Of a stretch of 64,000 bases of DNA, positions 1 to 11,465 are shown in pieces. The DNA comes from Cepaea nemoralis. Lineage: Eukaryota; Mollusca; Gastropoda; Stylommatophora; Helicidae. The translations under genes were made by a program, and so were the position numbers. The stretch lies in NCBI GenBank assembly GCA_014155875.1, contig JACEFZ010011721.1, forward strand, positions 1 to 64,000, in the 5' to 3' direction. Position 1 is the first letter of the stretch, and the number at the start of each line of letters is the position of its first letter. Below the pieces are notes generated by a model. It saw only the letters and a list, made by a program, of their open reading frames with translations. It was not told where the DNA came from and did no database searches.

Positions 1-94
1 CGTAGGAACCCAAAATATTAAGGCGCTAGGGGTTGTAAGCACGTTAAACATGGACAATAAGCAGACAAGTTGAGAAACATATAATGACAGTGGA

Positions 95-415
95 TGCGTG
101 GTTTCGGAGGATAATGAAATGAATAATATTGACGCATATAAAAACAATAGAGACATTCTTTCAAGAAACATGAAAACCGTAATTTGACTAGAGAAATTAG
201 ACGTAGATAATCATTATGTTTGGGAATGTAACGAGAAGAAATAAGCTTGAACAGTTAGTGACAGCTGGCAGATGTGATGTGACAATAGCACGGGAAAAAC
301 AAAACGATAAATAACTAGATGGCTTGTCTGTATGAAATAAACGGGACAAGAACAAACCTGATCTGATCAGTGAGTGGTGATGCCCACAATACGACATATC
401 GTGGCAAACACTCTG
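95..415 (+). pseudogene. decayed copy of the same RT C-terminal relic
   Basis: Nucleotide similarity to 16375-16700: gtggtttcggaggataatga vs gtggtttctgaggaaaatgc, gagaagaaataagcttgaac vs gagaagaaatgaattggaga, and ctgatctgatcagtgagtgg vs agatctgatccatgactctg. Frames are destroyed. The left end may run out of the window. Confidence 0.6.
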
Positions 416-3400
416 GCCTAGAGAAACAACAGTGCAAGATCAACTCTATGGACCGCTGAGTGAACTTTAAAAAAAAAATAAGACAATAACATTTGTACAA
501 GAGACGACGTTGCAGATGTAGACAAATTTCGAGCGAACGAAAGAAGAAGAAGTGATTGGTGATTTGAAATGTCGGATCGTGAGCGCCCATCCTTATTGGC
601 ATCGCGACTAGTGATAGTGATGACGACGATGATGATGATGATGGAAAGCGGTGACTCAGTCGATATAATCCACCATCACATGTGCAGATGTCACAGCTGT
701 TTCGTCACGGACAAACCGCTACTTGTAGACTACACACTGACTAGACATCGACATTGCAGAGTGCGAGCGCACCTGTTTGGTCTCCACCTGTTACACTTCA
801 GTGTAGTCTCTTCCCCCCCCCCCCCCACCTTTACATGACAGTTCTTCTTTCTCTGTCTGTCTCTTCACACACACCCCTCCCCCCCCCTCCACACACACAC
901 ACCGAGCACCAGAGCATTATCTGCCCTGCCAAGAGGCTATGGTTATTGGTTGGTTGTGAATCCTGGAAACTGAGTCTCAACTCGTCCGATCGATTCATTG
1001 GCGTTTAGGCGTTGACAAGGGCTTGTATCTGTCGGGGTGAGGCTGCTGCAGAGACTGTTCTCCCGACCCAGAGCCACATTACCATGTCTACTGAGACTTT
1101 CTTCATGTCGAGAAACTTGCGGGGTCACGTCAGATCTTCCTGGAGCCATATTATGGGTACACCGGGTCATTATTGGGTACAAGTCGTGATTAGACCTAGG
1201 TTGTTCATCTTTCCCACACGGGTGTTAGACATTTTATTTGAACTATTTCTAACCCAATGCCTAGGGGGAAACCAACAGCCTCTACACCACTTCTGTTCGC
1301 AAGGAACCACAGTGGAAACCCTGGGGGCACACTGCAGGATCTGCAATGGCCAGCTGATCTGTTCTCTCAGGCAAGATACCGAGGAACGAGGACTAAGGGG
1401 AACGATCAAACGAAGGTTGTTATCAAAGAAGTCCAAATAGACACACATGTAGTGTGTGTTAAGAATGAATGTCGTATTAGTTACTTGTTCTTCTTTACCA
1501 CTTTAGTGTCGTCCCTGGAGTGAAGAGAATCAATACCCACATTATTTTTTTTAATTCAATATCTCTATTCTGGAGATATCCAGCAGACTCCGTCCACACA
1601 CTCCTTCAATCTGAAGACACCTTCCTCTCACTCTTACTCCCCCTGGATCATGCCCCCTCTCATTCTTCCCCAACATAACATACTTGACAACTCTCGCTTC
1701 AACAAATAAAAACAAGAAACTTATTAAAGCAAAGAGTATATGTAGGAGAAGTGTATGTGTGTATAAGGTGTAGAATGCGTGACGTGTATTCTAATGGTAG
1801 ACCAGTGATTTAGAAGCAAAGTCTGTAACATCAAAGTGCTTAGCACACAAAAGCACCATTTTTTTCCGGACAGTGAACCTCACCCAGAAGATGACGACTT
1901 TCTCCAATCACTCGAACAAACAGGATGCTGGTAATCCGATAGACACTGTTGATCTTGGTCTTCACTCTACCACACGGTGAAGTTACTCTGTTTCCTAATA
2001 TTTGTTTGAACTGATAGTCTTCCAATTAACTGAAATGTCACTTGGGGAAAATCTACTGTTTATTAGTTTCTGGTTATAACATTTTCCCCTCTTTTAGAAC
2101 ACAACCTATTAATGTTTGTTAGGTAGATGTGTATATAGATATAGATATATATGTCCTTAGTATGCGAGTTATTAATCTTTGGTGATGAAGCTTATCACTC
2201 ATTAAACACATTACTTCTGTTCATACAATTCTACTCAGCAGAAGCCAGGTTTCTGCGGAACAACTAGGTTCTGAGCCCCGTGTAAAACCTCTCAGCAACC
2301 TCTGTATCCTTTCCATGAGTCATCATTGTAGAAAACTTGGAACTGCTTCTTCGTAATAAATCATCTCACACTCACGTGGAACACTCAAGGGGAACTGTAG
2401 ATGGAACCTGTAGAGTAGATAACATCATGGTGAGGGCAACTCAGTCCTGACCGTAATTAGGTGATTGTAGGCCAATAACAGCACTCAGATCTATAAACAG
2501 AGATCCGATCTCTGTCATACGGCCAAATCGCGCATCGCAATGGTCTTATACCTGGCAACACCAGGAAAGAATAAAGGAACGGGTAGAAACCCAGCAGATG
2601 CCCTACTGGAAGATCCTACCATTACACATACCTCTTCTCCCTCTCAACCATCCTTAATCTCCCTATGTATTATGCCACTACATTGTCCTCAACTTCCTGA
2701 GTAAAATGATATCTCACATAAGCTAGTTGAAGCCACACAATAGAATACTAGTGCCGACGCTCCTATGATACTTTCTAGCACCGCACTTATAGAACATTCT
2801 ATCACTAATCATAATACATTATATCACTGCACAGTACTGCACTCTATTCCTAATCATACTCTTAAGTTAGATATAATTAATTGCCTACCATATGTCTATT
2901 CCTGTTGTTACTCGAGAAACTAGGCAATCCGATTGGATCTATGTCCGCGGATAACTATCACTACTAAGACAGCCCAGTCCCTCTAATATAACACAACTCG
3001 GAATAATCCCCAATCCTAACACTTCAGAATGTTTTTCTCGACTCCCTCTACCTGTTTACTGCACTGGGTTTTATATGGGTGCTTGAGCGAATCACCACAA
3101 AGTCCAGACGCCAATCAGTCCAGAATCTGGCTTTGTCCTCCTGTTTCCAGACTAACCAGAGTCAATTAGCTGTCAAGTTTCCTTTTCATCTGGGGAGTTC
3201 TGTGTCTCATCCAACAAACATCCGGGTTGTCTGTGAGCCAGAGACCTTTCTCCCATTACAGAATCCTTCTGACCTCTAGCAGACATCTGTCCATTACTTT
3301 CAACGGCCAACTCCCGTTTTGTAGACAAATGTTGCCAATACACACCTCTCGAACAACATCCTGTCATCAAACTGTCGACTGTGTGTAGACAACTCGACGT

Positions 3401-3717
3401 GACTCCCTTTGATCTCATACACACTGTCGACCAGGTGCAGAAAATTATACCGACGTATTTTCCTCAGTTTGTTCACCATCAAAGAGTCAATTGTGTTAGC
3501 AAAATAATGTCGGGCCTGGTTGTCATCGATCGACTGACAAGTTTATTTATCCTGTGACAACACACAATATGTCTAGGCAGCTCGAGAGCAAAACAGACAC
3601 GCCCGGATATGAGTCAACGTTTCTTCTGAAGTTTTATCAGAAACAAGGAAGAAGCTGTCCAAAAGAAAACAAACTATCATCTGCTGTATAGGAACTTGCG
3701 GCTTAGGACAGGGTGGT
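416..3717. other. no gene recognised
   Basis: Mixed-composition sequence with poly-C tracts at 817-828 and 881-890, a (CA)n at 890-902 and a (ga)t-rich atgatg run at 621-642. Short open frames (for example 1012-1440) have no recognisable domain or codon pattern. No SINE or LINE match was seen. Confidence 0.5.
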
Positions 3718-3780
3718 CTTGAGCCTGAGGAATTGTAGGCCGCCTGGGTAGTGCAGTCGCCGCGAACTGTGCAGGTTAAG
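3718..3780 (-). mobile_element. SINE E fragment
   Basis: About 60 bp (aattgtaggccgcctgggta, gcagtcgccgcgaactgtgc), the reverse complement of 6565-6620. Only the 3' body is present. Confidence 0.7.
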
Positions 3781-3837
3781 TCATTATCTGTGACTATACT
3801 ATGTGTTTTAACTGTTTCAGCTGAAGTATCATTCACT

Positions 3838-3945
3838 TCATATAATATATAAATCTGCAGTATGCACCTGACGAGATGCAGCGAAATATGCCAGGCAATA
3901 AATCGTGCAACATATTGTTTGTGGCTTCTGTATTTAACTGATTCA
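3838..3945 (+). repeat. dispersed repeat F
   Basis: ctgacgagatgcagcgaaat and atgccaggcaataaatcgtg are the reverse complement of 7270-7330; the two copies are about 85 percent alike over 100 bp. Confidence 0.75.
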
Positions 3946-4586
3946 GTGGGGAAAAAGTAAGGTTGGACCAAACATGGTGCACAATCAGATGAACAAGTAT
4001 TATAATTGTATAACTCCGTTCACTGATTAATATTTGACGGCAGTTAATCAGTTCAATCCACTAAGCTAAGCTAAGGGAATACATTGTTATGAAGCTAGTG
4101 TAAGTGACAGCTCTAAACTTGGCACGCGTGTGGCAGTATCCGCATTCTGCGGTTACTTTCCTCGTTCTTGGGAAATATAAATTTAAAAAAAACACCCTGC
4201 TCGGAAAATACATAAGAGAGCTGGAAATTTCCTTACCTGCTGGCCAAATCTCTCGAGTGTATAAACTACTGGATTTTCAGATTCCCAGATTTCAAACGCT
4301 AGAAAGGTGGGCGACAGAATGATAAGTTGGTGTTTAGTGAGAAGCCGATGCTCTCTTCCAGGCCGGTTTAGTTAACGGCTTGAAAGTATGCACAGCTTTA
4401 GCCAAGAGAGAGACAGACAGAGGCGGGGAGGAGGGGGGGGGGGGGGGGGGAAGAAGAGAAAGACACACACATATGCGTATACACAAACACACACACACAA
4501 CACACATTTGTTGTGTTTATTCGCTAGCTTTCAACTCAACCATAGTACACACACGCACTACTACTTCTAGTGGAGTGAGTGTGAAT

Positions 4587-4690
4587 TAGTGTTCCCTATT
4601 AACAGTGTCCCTTGCCATCAGGCCAGCCCAGTCCCACTTCTGAGGTACTTGTAATTTACCTCCCCAAGTCATTTGAGAGAAGTCTAATAG
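4587..4690 (-). mobile_element. SINE C fragment, minus strand
   Basis: tagtgttccctattaacagt and cccacttctgaggtacttgt are reverse complements of the family's middle part. Confidence 0.72.
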
Positions 4691-4740
4691 ACTAATAGAC
4701 GGATCAACAGACCAACAGCTCTTATCCATTCTACTATACG

Positions 4741-4761
4741 GACCCCCCCTCTCTCTCTCTT

Positions 4762-4798
<37 letters not shown>

Positions 4799-4923
4799 GC
4801 TCTCTCTCTGTCTCTGTCTCTCTCGCTCTCTCTGTCTCTCTCTCTGTCTCTCTTTCTCTCTCTCTCTCTCTTTCTTCTCTCTGTCTCTCTCTCTCTCTGT
4901 CTCTCTGTCTCTATCTCTCTCTC

Positions 4924-4972
<49 letters not shown>
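4741..4972. repeat. (CT)n microsatellite, interrupted
   Basis: About 230 bp of ct dinucleotides with gtctct and tttct interruptions. Confidence 0.95.
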
Positions 4973-4974
<2 letters not shown>

Positions 4975-5469
4975 TTTACACATCATACTACTTAGCCTCT
5001 CCGGCGGTTTCCTAACGGTGTAGCACGGTACACTGGAGGGGCGAGACGTCGGTCTGACGGGAAGATTCAAACAAGACAATGCCGGATTTATAGACATATA
5101 ACTCTTTTGTTTTCGTCCCGTGCAACCGTTAATTCAACTAGCGCCAGCCACCCTCCCTCTCCCCCTCTTTGTTGTTGTTGTTTTGGCCTGCTCACTTGGA
5201 AGGGGGGGGGGGGGGGTGATATATTTGCAAAGATTTCCCACAGAGATGATACTTTTATGCTAGGTATGAAAAAAAAAGTTTCACATGAACCTCACTCCAG
5301 TGGAAGCAAAATCTTGTCAGGACTGCTTCGTCCTTAATAGTTAAGACCCAGTCTCCCAGGAAATTCATAAACAACAAGACTATTCTCAAATCGTTATTGT
5401 TGCGAAGTAATGAACTGTCGTGTCCAGATGATTTAAAACTAAAAATACTGATTACTTAAAGTAATACTA

Positions 5470-5595
5470 AGGGACGGGGTTAGTTGCTTGTCCTTTACAG
5501 GACGTCGCAGTCGATCCCAGTATTTGTAGCTGATTGTGATTTACTTTGCAGTTATGACATTCAGTAGTTCGCCATTGCTTTCTGGGACCTCCCAC
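5470..5595 (-). mobile_element. SINE A 3' fragment, minus strand
   Basis: gttgcttgtcctttacagga ... agtagttcgccattgctttc is the reverse complement of the core and end of the family. Head absent. Confidence 0.7.
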
Positions 5596-5689
5596 ATGGC
5601 ACTCCAGTCTAGCTTGACCCCGTTAGACTTGATGTTCTTGCAGTCTGGTCAATGTTGCAGAATCATATCCATCCCTTAAGTTATTTACT

Positions 5690-5890
5690 CTTCCTGCCCC
5701 ATGAGGGTGTTCAGGGTGTCAGCCTGGTCCATTGCTCGTCCGTCCCCCACAGCAGCCAGGTCAGCCAGCTTATCTGCTCGGTCGTTTCCTCTTACACCCG
5801 CGTTCCCTAACTCAAGAATGAAACAGATATTAATCACTCTTGACGTCCTTAGAGATTCAAGCCATTGTTGTCAGACCCAGCCCATCTCAA
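5690..5890 (-). pseudogene. LINE RNase H fragment
   Basis: On the minus strand GNAGVRGNDRADKLADLA and RAMDQADTLNTL are readable, the end of an RNase H domain like that at 54855-54960 (HAGVEGNERADKLAG, QPMDRADIINVL). Both ends are lost. It abuts a SINE A fragment on the left and a SINE C copy on the right. Confidence 0.75.
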
Positions 5891-5894
5891 TCTT

Positions 5895-6045
5895 TCTTAA
5901 CATACTCATGTACCTCAGACGTCGGAGTGAGTTCGCCTAATGGCGAGGGACACTGGTAATAGGGAAAGCTAATCCACACGCAAAAAATCAGTCCAGTGCA
6001 CTAGAATTTACTAGTGTGGATACGTGTGAGTTCAAAGCGTGTGAA
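5895..6045 (+). mobile_element. SINE C fragment
   Basis: tcagacgtcggagtgagttc, atggcgagggacactggtaa, tagggaaagctaatccacac and gttcaaagcgtgtga match the 3' half of SINE C. Confidence 0.78.
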
Positions 6046-6448
6046 AGGGGACAAAAAAAACAAACATACGGACTCGCTAAACAGCGTGTTTATACATACA
6101 GTGTGAGGCTATCTTCAGTGAGAAAAGCACAGCAGCAAAATATATCAGAATCACTGAGGCTAGCCGGTCAGACTGCAAGAGTCGTGTGCTGTCAAAATAA
6201 GTCATCATCAGCTTGTCTGGCTTCTGCATGGATGTGATTACTGCAGATAACGATGGACAGACAAGTTAGCAAACTCCCCAACTGCCTGTGCTGCCCCAGT
6301 CTGGGCGGGGGTAGAGAGGTCTGTTTGTGTTTGTATGAAGCGGGTCCTGAAGCCGTGTGTCTGTGAGGTCATAGGGCTATCACATGTTGTAGACCTGAGT
6401 GTATGGAGGCATAGATGGCCAGTCTCTCCTTCATGTTGTGTCGTGGGT

Positions 6449-6625
6449 GAGCGGCTGGTCTAGTGGCTATAACGCAGGATTCTCCTTCGTGAGACCCGGG
6501 TTCGAATCCTAGGTAAAGTGTGGGATTTTTTTTCTGTCCGGGTCAAAAAGAAAACTCTAACCTGCACAGTTCGCGGCGACTGCACTAGCCAGGCGGCCTT
6601 AATTCCTCAGGCTCAAAGACTGTTT
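6449..6625 (+). mobile_element. SINE E, tRNA-derived
   Basis: The head ggctggtctagtggctataa ... gacccgggttcgaatcctag has tRNA-like A and B boxes. The body contains ctgcacagttcgcggcgact and caggcggcc. A partial minus-strand copy lies at 3718-3780. The tRNA stems do not pair well, so it is not a tRNA gene. Confidence 0.7.
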
Positions 6626-6632
6626 AGTTTAG

Positions 6633-7020
6633 TTTAGTTTAGTCGACGGATCAACATCACGGCACACGGGTGTAACCCATAAGTGCTCCGTATTCCTCCT
6701 AACTCAAACCTGAGTCTGGAGAAACTCAGCTCAGTGCACAAACTCCGTAGCACCGGCGAGGATCCTGAGGATAGATTTTTAACTCGAAATTTTGCCCGGG
6801 CAGCGCCGTTAGGCTACTCTTTTTCGATTTCCAACTGCCAACGGATTTTTTACGTGCGCAACAATACAAACGGGCGTCCGATCTCACTACCCAGAGACCA
6901 GGGGAAATTTTATTACTGGAAGTCCACGTGAAAAAATCCCGATCCTCACCGGCGCTTGAACCCAGGACCTCCAGCACTCGAGGCGGACACCATACCTCTA
7001 GATCACTCAGCGCCCCTGGC
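6633..7020 (-). mobile_element. SINE B, minus-strand copy
   Basis: Reverse complement of the element at 9365-9757, with the (taaac)n tail at 6633-6650 and the tRNA-like head near 7000-7020 (gcgctgagtgatctagaggt). It contains a 13-bp stretch (ggcgctgcccggg region) missing from the other copy. The tail abuts SINE E. Confidence 0.88.
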
Positions 7021-7244
7021 TCAAAGACACCACCCCCCGCCCCCGCCATACACCGCAAGGTATTATATTAGCATAAATGACTGTCATAAATGACAAATGA
7101 CAATGTCGTGGGTTAGTGTGGCTGACACAGAAAGATCACGATGTCTAATGAACAAGGGAAGACAACATATGGAATTCCCACAGTTTCCAGTTAAAAAAAG
7201 ATTTATGCTGAAAACTAAGAAAAAAGAGAGCAATGTTTCCCGTA

Positions 7245-7345
7245 GGGAATTTGAATAACGAAGACAAAAACAATAGATTGCACGATTTATTGCCTGGCAT
7301 ATTTCGCTGCATCTCGTCAGGTACATACTGCAGAATTCACACAAC
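7245..7345 (-). repeat. dispersed repeat F, inverted copy
   Basis: cacgatttattgcctggcat and atttcgctgcatctcgtcag mirror the copy at 3838-3945. It ends just before the tail of the 7.4-8.6 kb LINE. Confidence 0.75.
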
Positions 7346-7362
7346 ATAAAGTGAAATAACTA

Positions 7363-8590
7363 GATTGATTGATTGATTGATCTAGGAACCGACATCACAG
7401 CATTCGGGGCATTCCCATAGGCGCTCCGTCCCCATCCTCAGCAGCCAGCGAAGAGTTCCAACACCAATAGTACCAGTAGCAATCTGATTATATGTCCGTC
7501 TCGCCTTTCCTCTGAGCGTCGAGCGTCGGCCAGATCCCCTCGTCACTCCTCGCTGCCTCATTCTTGCCAGACCATGGTGATCCATTTGCTCCTCCGAGGT
7601 GTACACGTGCTCCCACAAGACCGCAACCACGTCTGCCTTGTCATGCATCAATACTCCACCAAGTTTTGCAGAGCCAGCCAATCTGTCCGCCTGTTCATTC
7701 CCCAGCACACCGGCATGCCCCGGAGAAAAGATCCAGGCGATGCTTGCCACCCGTGACCTCCGAAGCGAAGCAAGCCACTCTGCACGAAGCATGCCTGTCC
7801 TCACCTTCCTCAGCATGCTTTCTGAGTCAGTTACAATCACGATGTGTGTGCATGTATCGTTTTCTCGATCCAGCGGAAAGCTGCAGTGACCGCCTCCACC
7901 TCCATTCTTAAGCTAGATGTTGTGCTATCATATGCCAGACTCTCCTGCACCAAACGTCGGCCATTAGCTTTTGCTATGAACCCCCTGGCACTTCTCCTAC
8001 CTCTCGACACCGAACCATCTGTGTAGATAATCACATCACCCGAGCGAGCATTATCCTGAATTAGTTGCTGGATTTCCTGCACAAGTCTGACTGCTCCGCT
8101 GGCACTCTGACTCACTCCTCTCCTCGCCTAATGTTCTCTAAGATGCACACCTGTCTGATCGTATCCTCCTCCTGAGCCATCCATGATTTTCCTCTTATCA
8201 GTCGCTGACCCTTAACTGCGTCCAGCGCCTCATGCAAAGGGTGATCTGTGTCTACTGCTACTCTGAGGTATGCCTTCGCTTGGATCACCTTGAGCCTACC
8301 TGCAACAGTCGGCAAACCAAGGATGTAACGCATACACACTACTGGGGTGTCTCTGATGCATCCCAGAATGACCCGCATAGCTTCGTTCTATGTGCGCTCT
8401 AACTTCACCAGCTGACTTTTTGAGAAAGTGAGCAGTCATAGTCCATAATCAATTACTGAGAGGATCAAGTGCTGGTATAGTGTGAAAAGCATTCTCTGCA
8501 CTGTGTCCATTGCAGCCATAGTTTTAAGTGCATTTGAGTCCCTTTTGAGATTTTGTCACAACCATCTCCAGATGGTCCTTAAAGCTGAAA
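7363..8590 (-). mobile_element. 5'-truncated I-like LINE, same family as the 56-60 kb element
   Basis: Read on the minus strand it runs from the RT thumb (RDHxE equivalent, near 8590), through ILGCIRDTPVVCMRYILGLP (8340 region) and RNase H (IYTDGSVSRG near 8010, MEVEAV, VTDSESML, GHAGVLGNEQADRL near 7700), to CPECCDVGS at 7390 and a (ATCA)n tail at 7363-7380. It is closely similar to the element at 56375-60329, including the residue strings named. Here GNEQADRL is intact, whereas it is broken by a stop in the longer copy. Frame breaks at about 7845 and 8112. Confidence 0.9.
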
Positions 8591-8669
8591 CACACATGTT
8601 CGCACAGTAATGTCAGTTGTCTACCACGTTAATTTTAAACTGACTATCGTGTCCTCTGTTTGTATAGAC

Positions 8670-9131
8670 CAGTGTTTCCCAACGTGGGGCCCACGCCCCA
8701 CAGGGGGGCAAATTCGATTGTTAAGAGGGGCAATTCGAAAATGGAAGAAATTGGCTGGATATAACAAAACGGGCAGACTAGAGACTGACATAAAATCTCT
8801 TTGTAGCAAGCATCAAGCGCAAGGATCTCACTAAATTTAAATAATAAATAATTACTAATAATTAAAATAATATAGAAAAATCGTTCATTAAAATTATTTT
8901 GTACTTGAATTTCAGTTCTCCATTATATGTTTTGAAAATTTACTTACTGTGTTTGCTCAACAATTTCCTATTGATTTCTTCCTAAAACCTACCATTCAAG
9001 TTTCTTTAGTGAACATTTCAATTTTTGAATAGTAAAAATAATGTATATGTTAGGTGGGGGAGGGGGGGGGGGCCCAAGAATTTTAGAAAGGCTTAGGTGG
9101 GGCATAGCACAAAAATGGTTGGGAAACACTG
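8670..9131. mobile_element. hAT-type MITE 1 with perfect 8-bp target duplication
   Basis: Terminal inverted repeats cagtgtttcccaac / gttgggaaacactg bound 462 bp with no transposase. The 8-bp direct repeat gtatagac lies at 8662-8669 and 9132-9139. An 8-bp duplication and CAGTG ends are the hAT superfamily signature. It sits at the left end of another small inverted-repeat element. Confidence 0.92.
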
Positions 9132-9225
9132 GTATAGACCATCCCTCGAAAATAAGCCCTAGTGCATTTTTTAAAGCTAAAATTAATAAAATACCCGGTC
9201 TTATTTTCGGGGAAAGACGGTATAT
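9132..9225. mobile_element. small inverted-repeat element interrupted by MITE 1
   Basis: catccctcgaaaataagcc on the left and ggtcttattttcggggaaag on the right form inverted ends about 90 bp apart. Short elements with cgaaaataag ends are widespread in animals. The left terminus was split by the hAT MITE, so its first bases are at 8662-8669. Confidence 0.65.
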
Positions 9226-9364
9226 GTGGAATGTTTGCAAGCCGCCTTCTATATTTGGCAGAACATATTTTCTTTTTTTGTTCAAACTTAGGCCGATGAG
9301 CGCGTGTGCAGTTTTCAAGCCGCGAGCGTCTACTGCAAGAGCTAGGCGCTACCGCAGACACGTC

Positions 9365-9757
9365 AGGGCGCTGAGTGGTTTCGAGGTATGGTGTCCGCCT
9401 CGAGTGCTGGAGGTCCCGGGCGCAAGCCCCGGTGAGGGCCGGGATTTTTTTCACGTGGACTTCTAGTATCAAAATTTCTCATGGTCTGTTAGTGAGATCG
9501 GACGCCCGTGTGTATTGTTGCGCACGTAAAAAATCCCTTGGCAGTTGGAAATCGAAAAAAAGAGTAGCCTAGCGGGCAAAATTTCGAGTTAAAAATCTAC
9601 CCGAAGTATTTCAGGATCCTTGCCGGTGCTACGGAGTTCTTGCACTGAGCTGAGTTTCTCCGGACTCAGGCTTGCGTTAGGAGTAGAATGGAGCATTTAT
9701 GGGTTACACCCATGTGCCGTGATGTTGATCCGTCAACTAAACTAAACAGACACGCTT
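9365..9757 (+). mobile_element. SINE B, about 390 bp, plus-strand copy
   Basis: Starts with a tRNA-like head (ggcgctgagtggtttcgagg and ggtcccgggcgcaagccccg as box-B region) and ends in gatgttgatccgtcaactaa followed by (actaa)n. A second copy lies on the minus strand at 6633-7020 and is alignable over its whole length. The last 55 bp resemble the 3' end of the I-like LINE. Confidence 0.88.
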
Positions 9758-9769
9758 GAGGCTTGCGTG

Positions 9770-10531
9770 TGCTCACATTTCCTAGTAGCGATAGAAAGAG
9801 AATAGGCTGACAGGGAGAGAAGGACAGTAATGGTGAAACAGGGGAGGATGAACAAGAAGCGGATTGAATGGCAATAATTATTGATCATGTAATACAGTTG
9901 TTGCGAATATTGAAGCCTGAATCGTTATGCAGATAAATTACACAGACTCAGGCTTCCCGTAATGTGTTTTCCTGAAATGAGCATGATGTTATGGACGCGG
10001 TTATTGAAATGTGTAGAAACGGCTTTTGTGTCGTTGTACATATACCACGGAGATGTGGCCGCAATCGATCTATCAACCTCATGCACGTTGCTTCTTTTTG
10101 CTTCATATTACATTAGTTTCAATTTGTTTTGCTTTTTTGACTACACCCACTTCATTTGAAGACAAGCTCTATGGAGATGTCAACAAGCTTAAGTTGACTG
10201 TTGCTTTCTTTGCATTCAGCCATACTGAAGACTGAAGGTGAACTCACAAGAAGATGATGACGAAGAAAAAGAAGAAGCAGAAGTTTCGCTTATTTGATTG
10301 TTGTTGCTATTCAGTGAATTTATGAGTGTTTGTTAGCTTTCATTCATCTCTATTGGATTTTCTCTCATTATGTCATATCTACACGTCATTGTCGCTGTAG
10401 ATTTAGTTATTACTTTGTTATCAGAATCATTTCGTGTACCTTTATTATATTTCTTTACTTCATTTACATATCTGTATCTTTCATTACATTTCTTGTTTCA
10501 TTGATGTTTTCTCTTTAGGAATTCATATTTT
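9770..10531. other. no gene recognised
   Basis: AT-rich, with a purine run at 10250-10280. Nothing identifiable before the rDNA-like block. Confidence 0.5.
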
Positions 10532-10728
10532 CATCCGGCACGGGGATGTAGTGACGAAAAATAACAATAAGACAATCTATCGAGGCCCCGTAATTGGAAT
10601 GAGTCAGATCGGACGAGATTACCCACTGAATTTAAGCTTATAACTAAGCGGATTACGGGACTATCGAGGCCCCGTAATTGGAATGAGTTAGATCGTCGAG
10701 ATTACCACTGAATTTAAGCATATAAGTC
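10532..10728 (+). repeat. chimeric 18S/28S rDNA fragment block, left
   Basis: 18S-like sequence (ccggcacggggatgtagtga, cgaaaaataacaataagaca and cgaggccccgtaattggaat) at 10532-10604 passes directly into 28S 5'-end sequence (cagatcggacgagattaccc, actgaatttaagcttataac) at 10605-10652, then a second 18S piece (10653-10688) and a second 28S piece (10689-10728). In rDNA these regions are separated by ITS1, 5.8S and ITS2, so this is a rearranged copy, not an rRNA gene. Confidence 0.85.
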
Positions 10729-10779
10729 AACTGTCATAATCCCTCGTTAAATTTAGTTGCATATCCTTTATCCCTTAAG

Positions 10780-11414
10780 CTATATAACAATGAACAGGTT
10801 AAGAAAAAGAGTCTGGGAGAACAGGGAGCTTACTGCCAAAACAAAAGTCCTTGTCTATCAAGCCTGTGTCCTTAGTACTCTTCTTCATGGCATTGAAGCC
10901 TGGACAACTTACTCACACCAAGAGACAAGTTTAAACAGCTTTCATATGCGGTGTCTGCGAAGAATACTTGGTATTAAATGGCAAGACAAAATCACAAATA
11001 CTGAAGTATTGGAAAGATCAGGTTGTGTGACGGTATATTCCATGCTCAATCTCCATAGACGGTAGAATACCAAAAAACATATTTTTTGGTGAATTACAGG
11101 TGGGTAGGAGATCTCAGGGTCGGCCTCTACTACGATACAAAGATGTGTGTAAGCGGGACATGATTGATACAGGCATTGATAATGCACATTGGGAGCAAGT
11201 CGCCGTTGAACGTGTTGCATGGAGGGCAAATATCAGAAATGGAATAAAGACAAAGGAGACAATTATTGCAGATAAGTCACACACCGAGCGTGTAAGACGC
11301 AAGATAGCGCATGATGGTGAAAATGACCACGTGTTCACATGCATCCACTGTGGACGAACATTTACAGTACGAATTGGCCTTAACAGTCACATTCGCCACC
11401 GCCATGGATTGTAG
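10780..11414 (+). pseudogene. reverse transcriptase C-terminal relic with C2H2 finger
   Basis: Two frames give the C-terminal region of a non-LTR (RTE/CR1-like) reverse transcriptase: VYQACVLSTLLHGIEAWTTY, FHMRCLRRILGIKWQD and KITNTEVLERSG, then after a frame change at about 11090 GRPLLRYKDVCKRDM and a final C2H2 finger, CIHCGRTFTVRIGLNSHIRHRH, ending at a TAG (11412). This arrangement is common in invertebrate LINEs. It lies between two blocks of 18S/28S-like sequence. Confidence 0.8.
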
Positions 11415-11465
11415 TTATTATGCCTTTCTGAAGCAGAAACTATCGTCTGTCAAGGTGCCAATGTG

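Noticed and set aside
1012..1440. 142-codon frame
   Set aside because: No recognisable domain, an overlapping frame on the other strand is of equal length, and no splice context was seen.
4684..5097. Arg-Glu repeat frame
   Set aside because: It is the translation of the (CT)n microsatellite on the other strand.
6449..6520. Functional tRNA gene
   Set aside because: A and B boxes are present but the acceptor and anticodon stems do not pair, and partial copies occur elsewhere; it is a SINE head.
10532..10728. Genuine rRNA gene
   Set aside because: Only about 40 to 70 nt of each of 18S and 28S, joined in an unnatural order and repeated.
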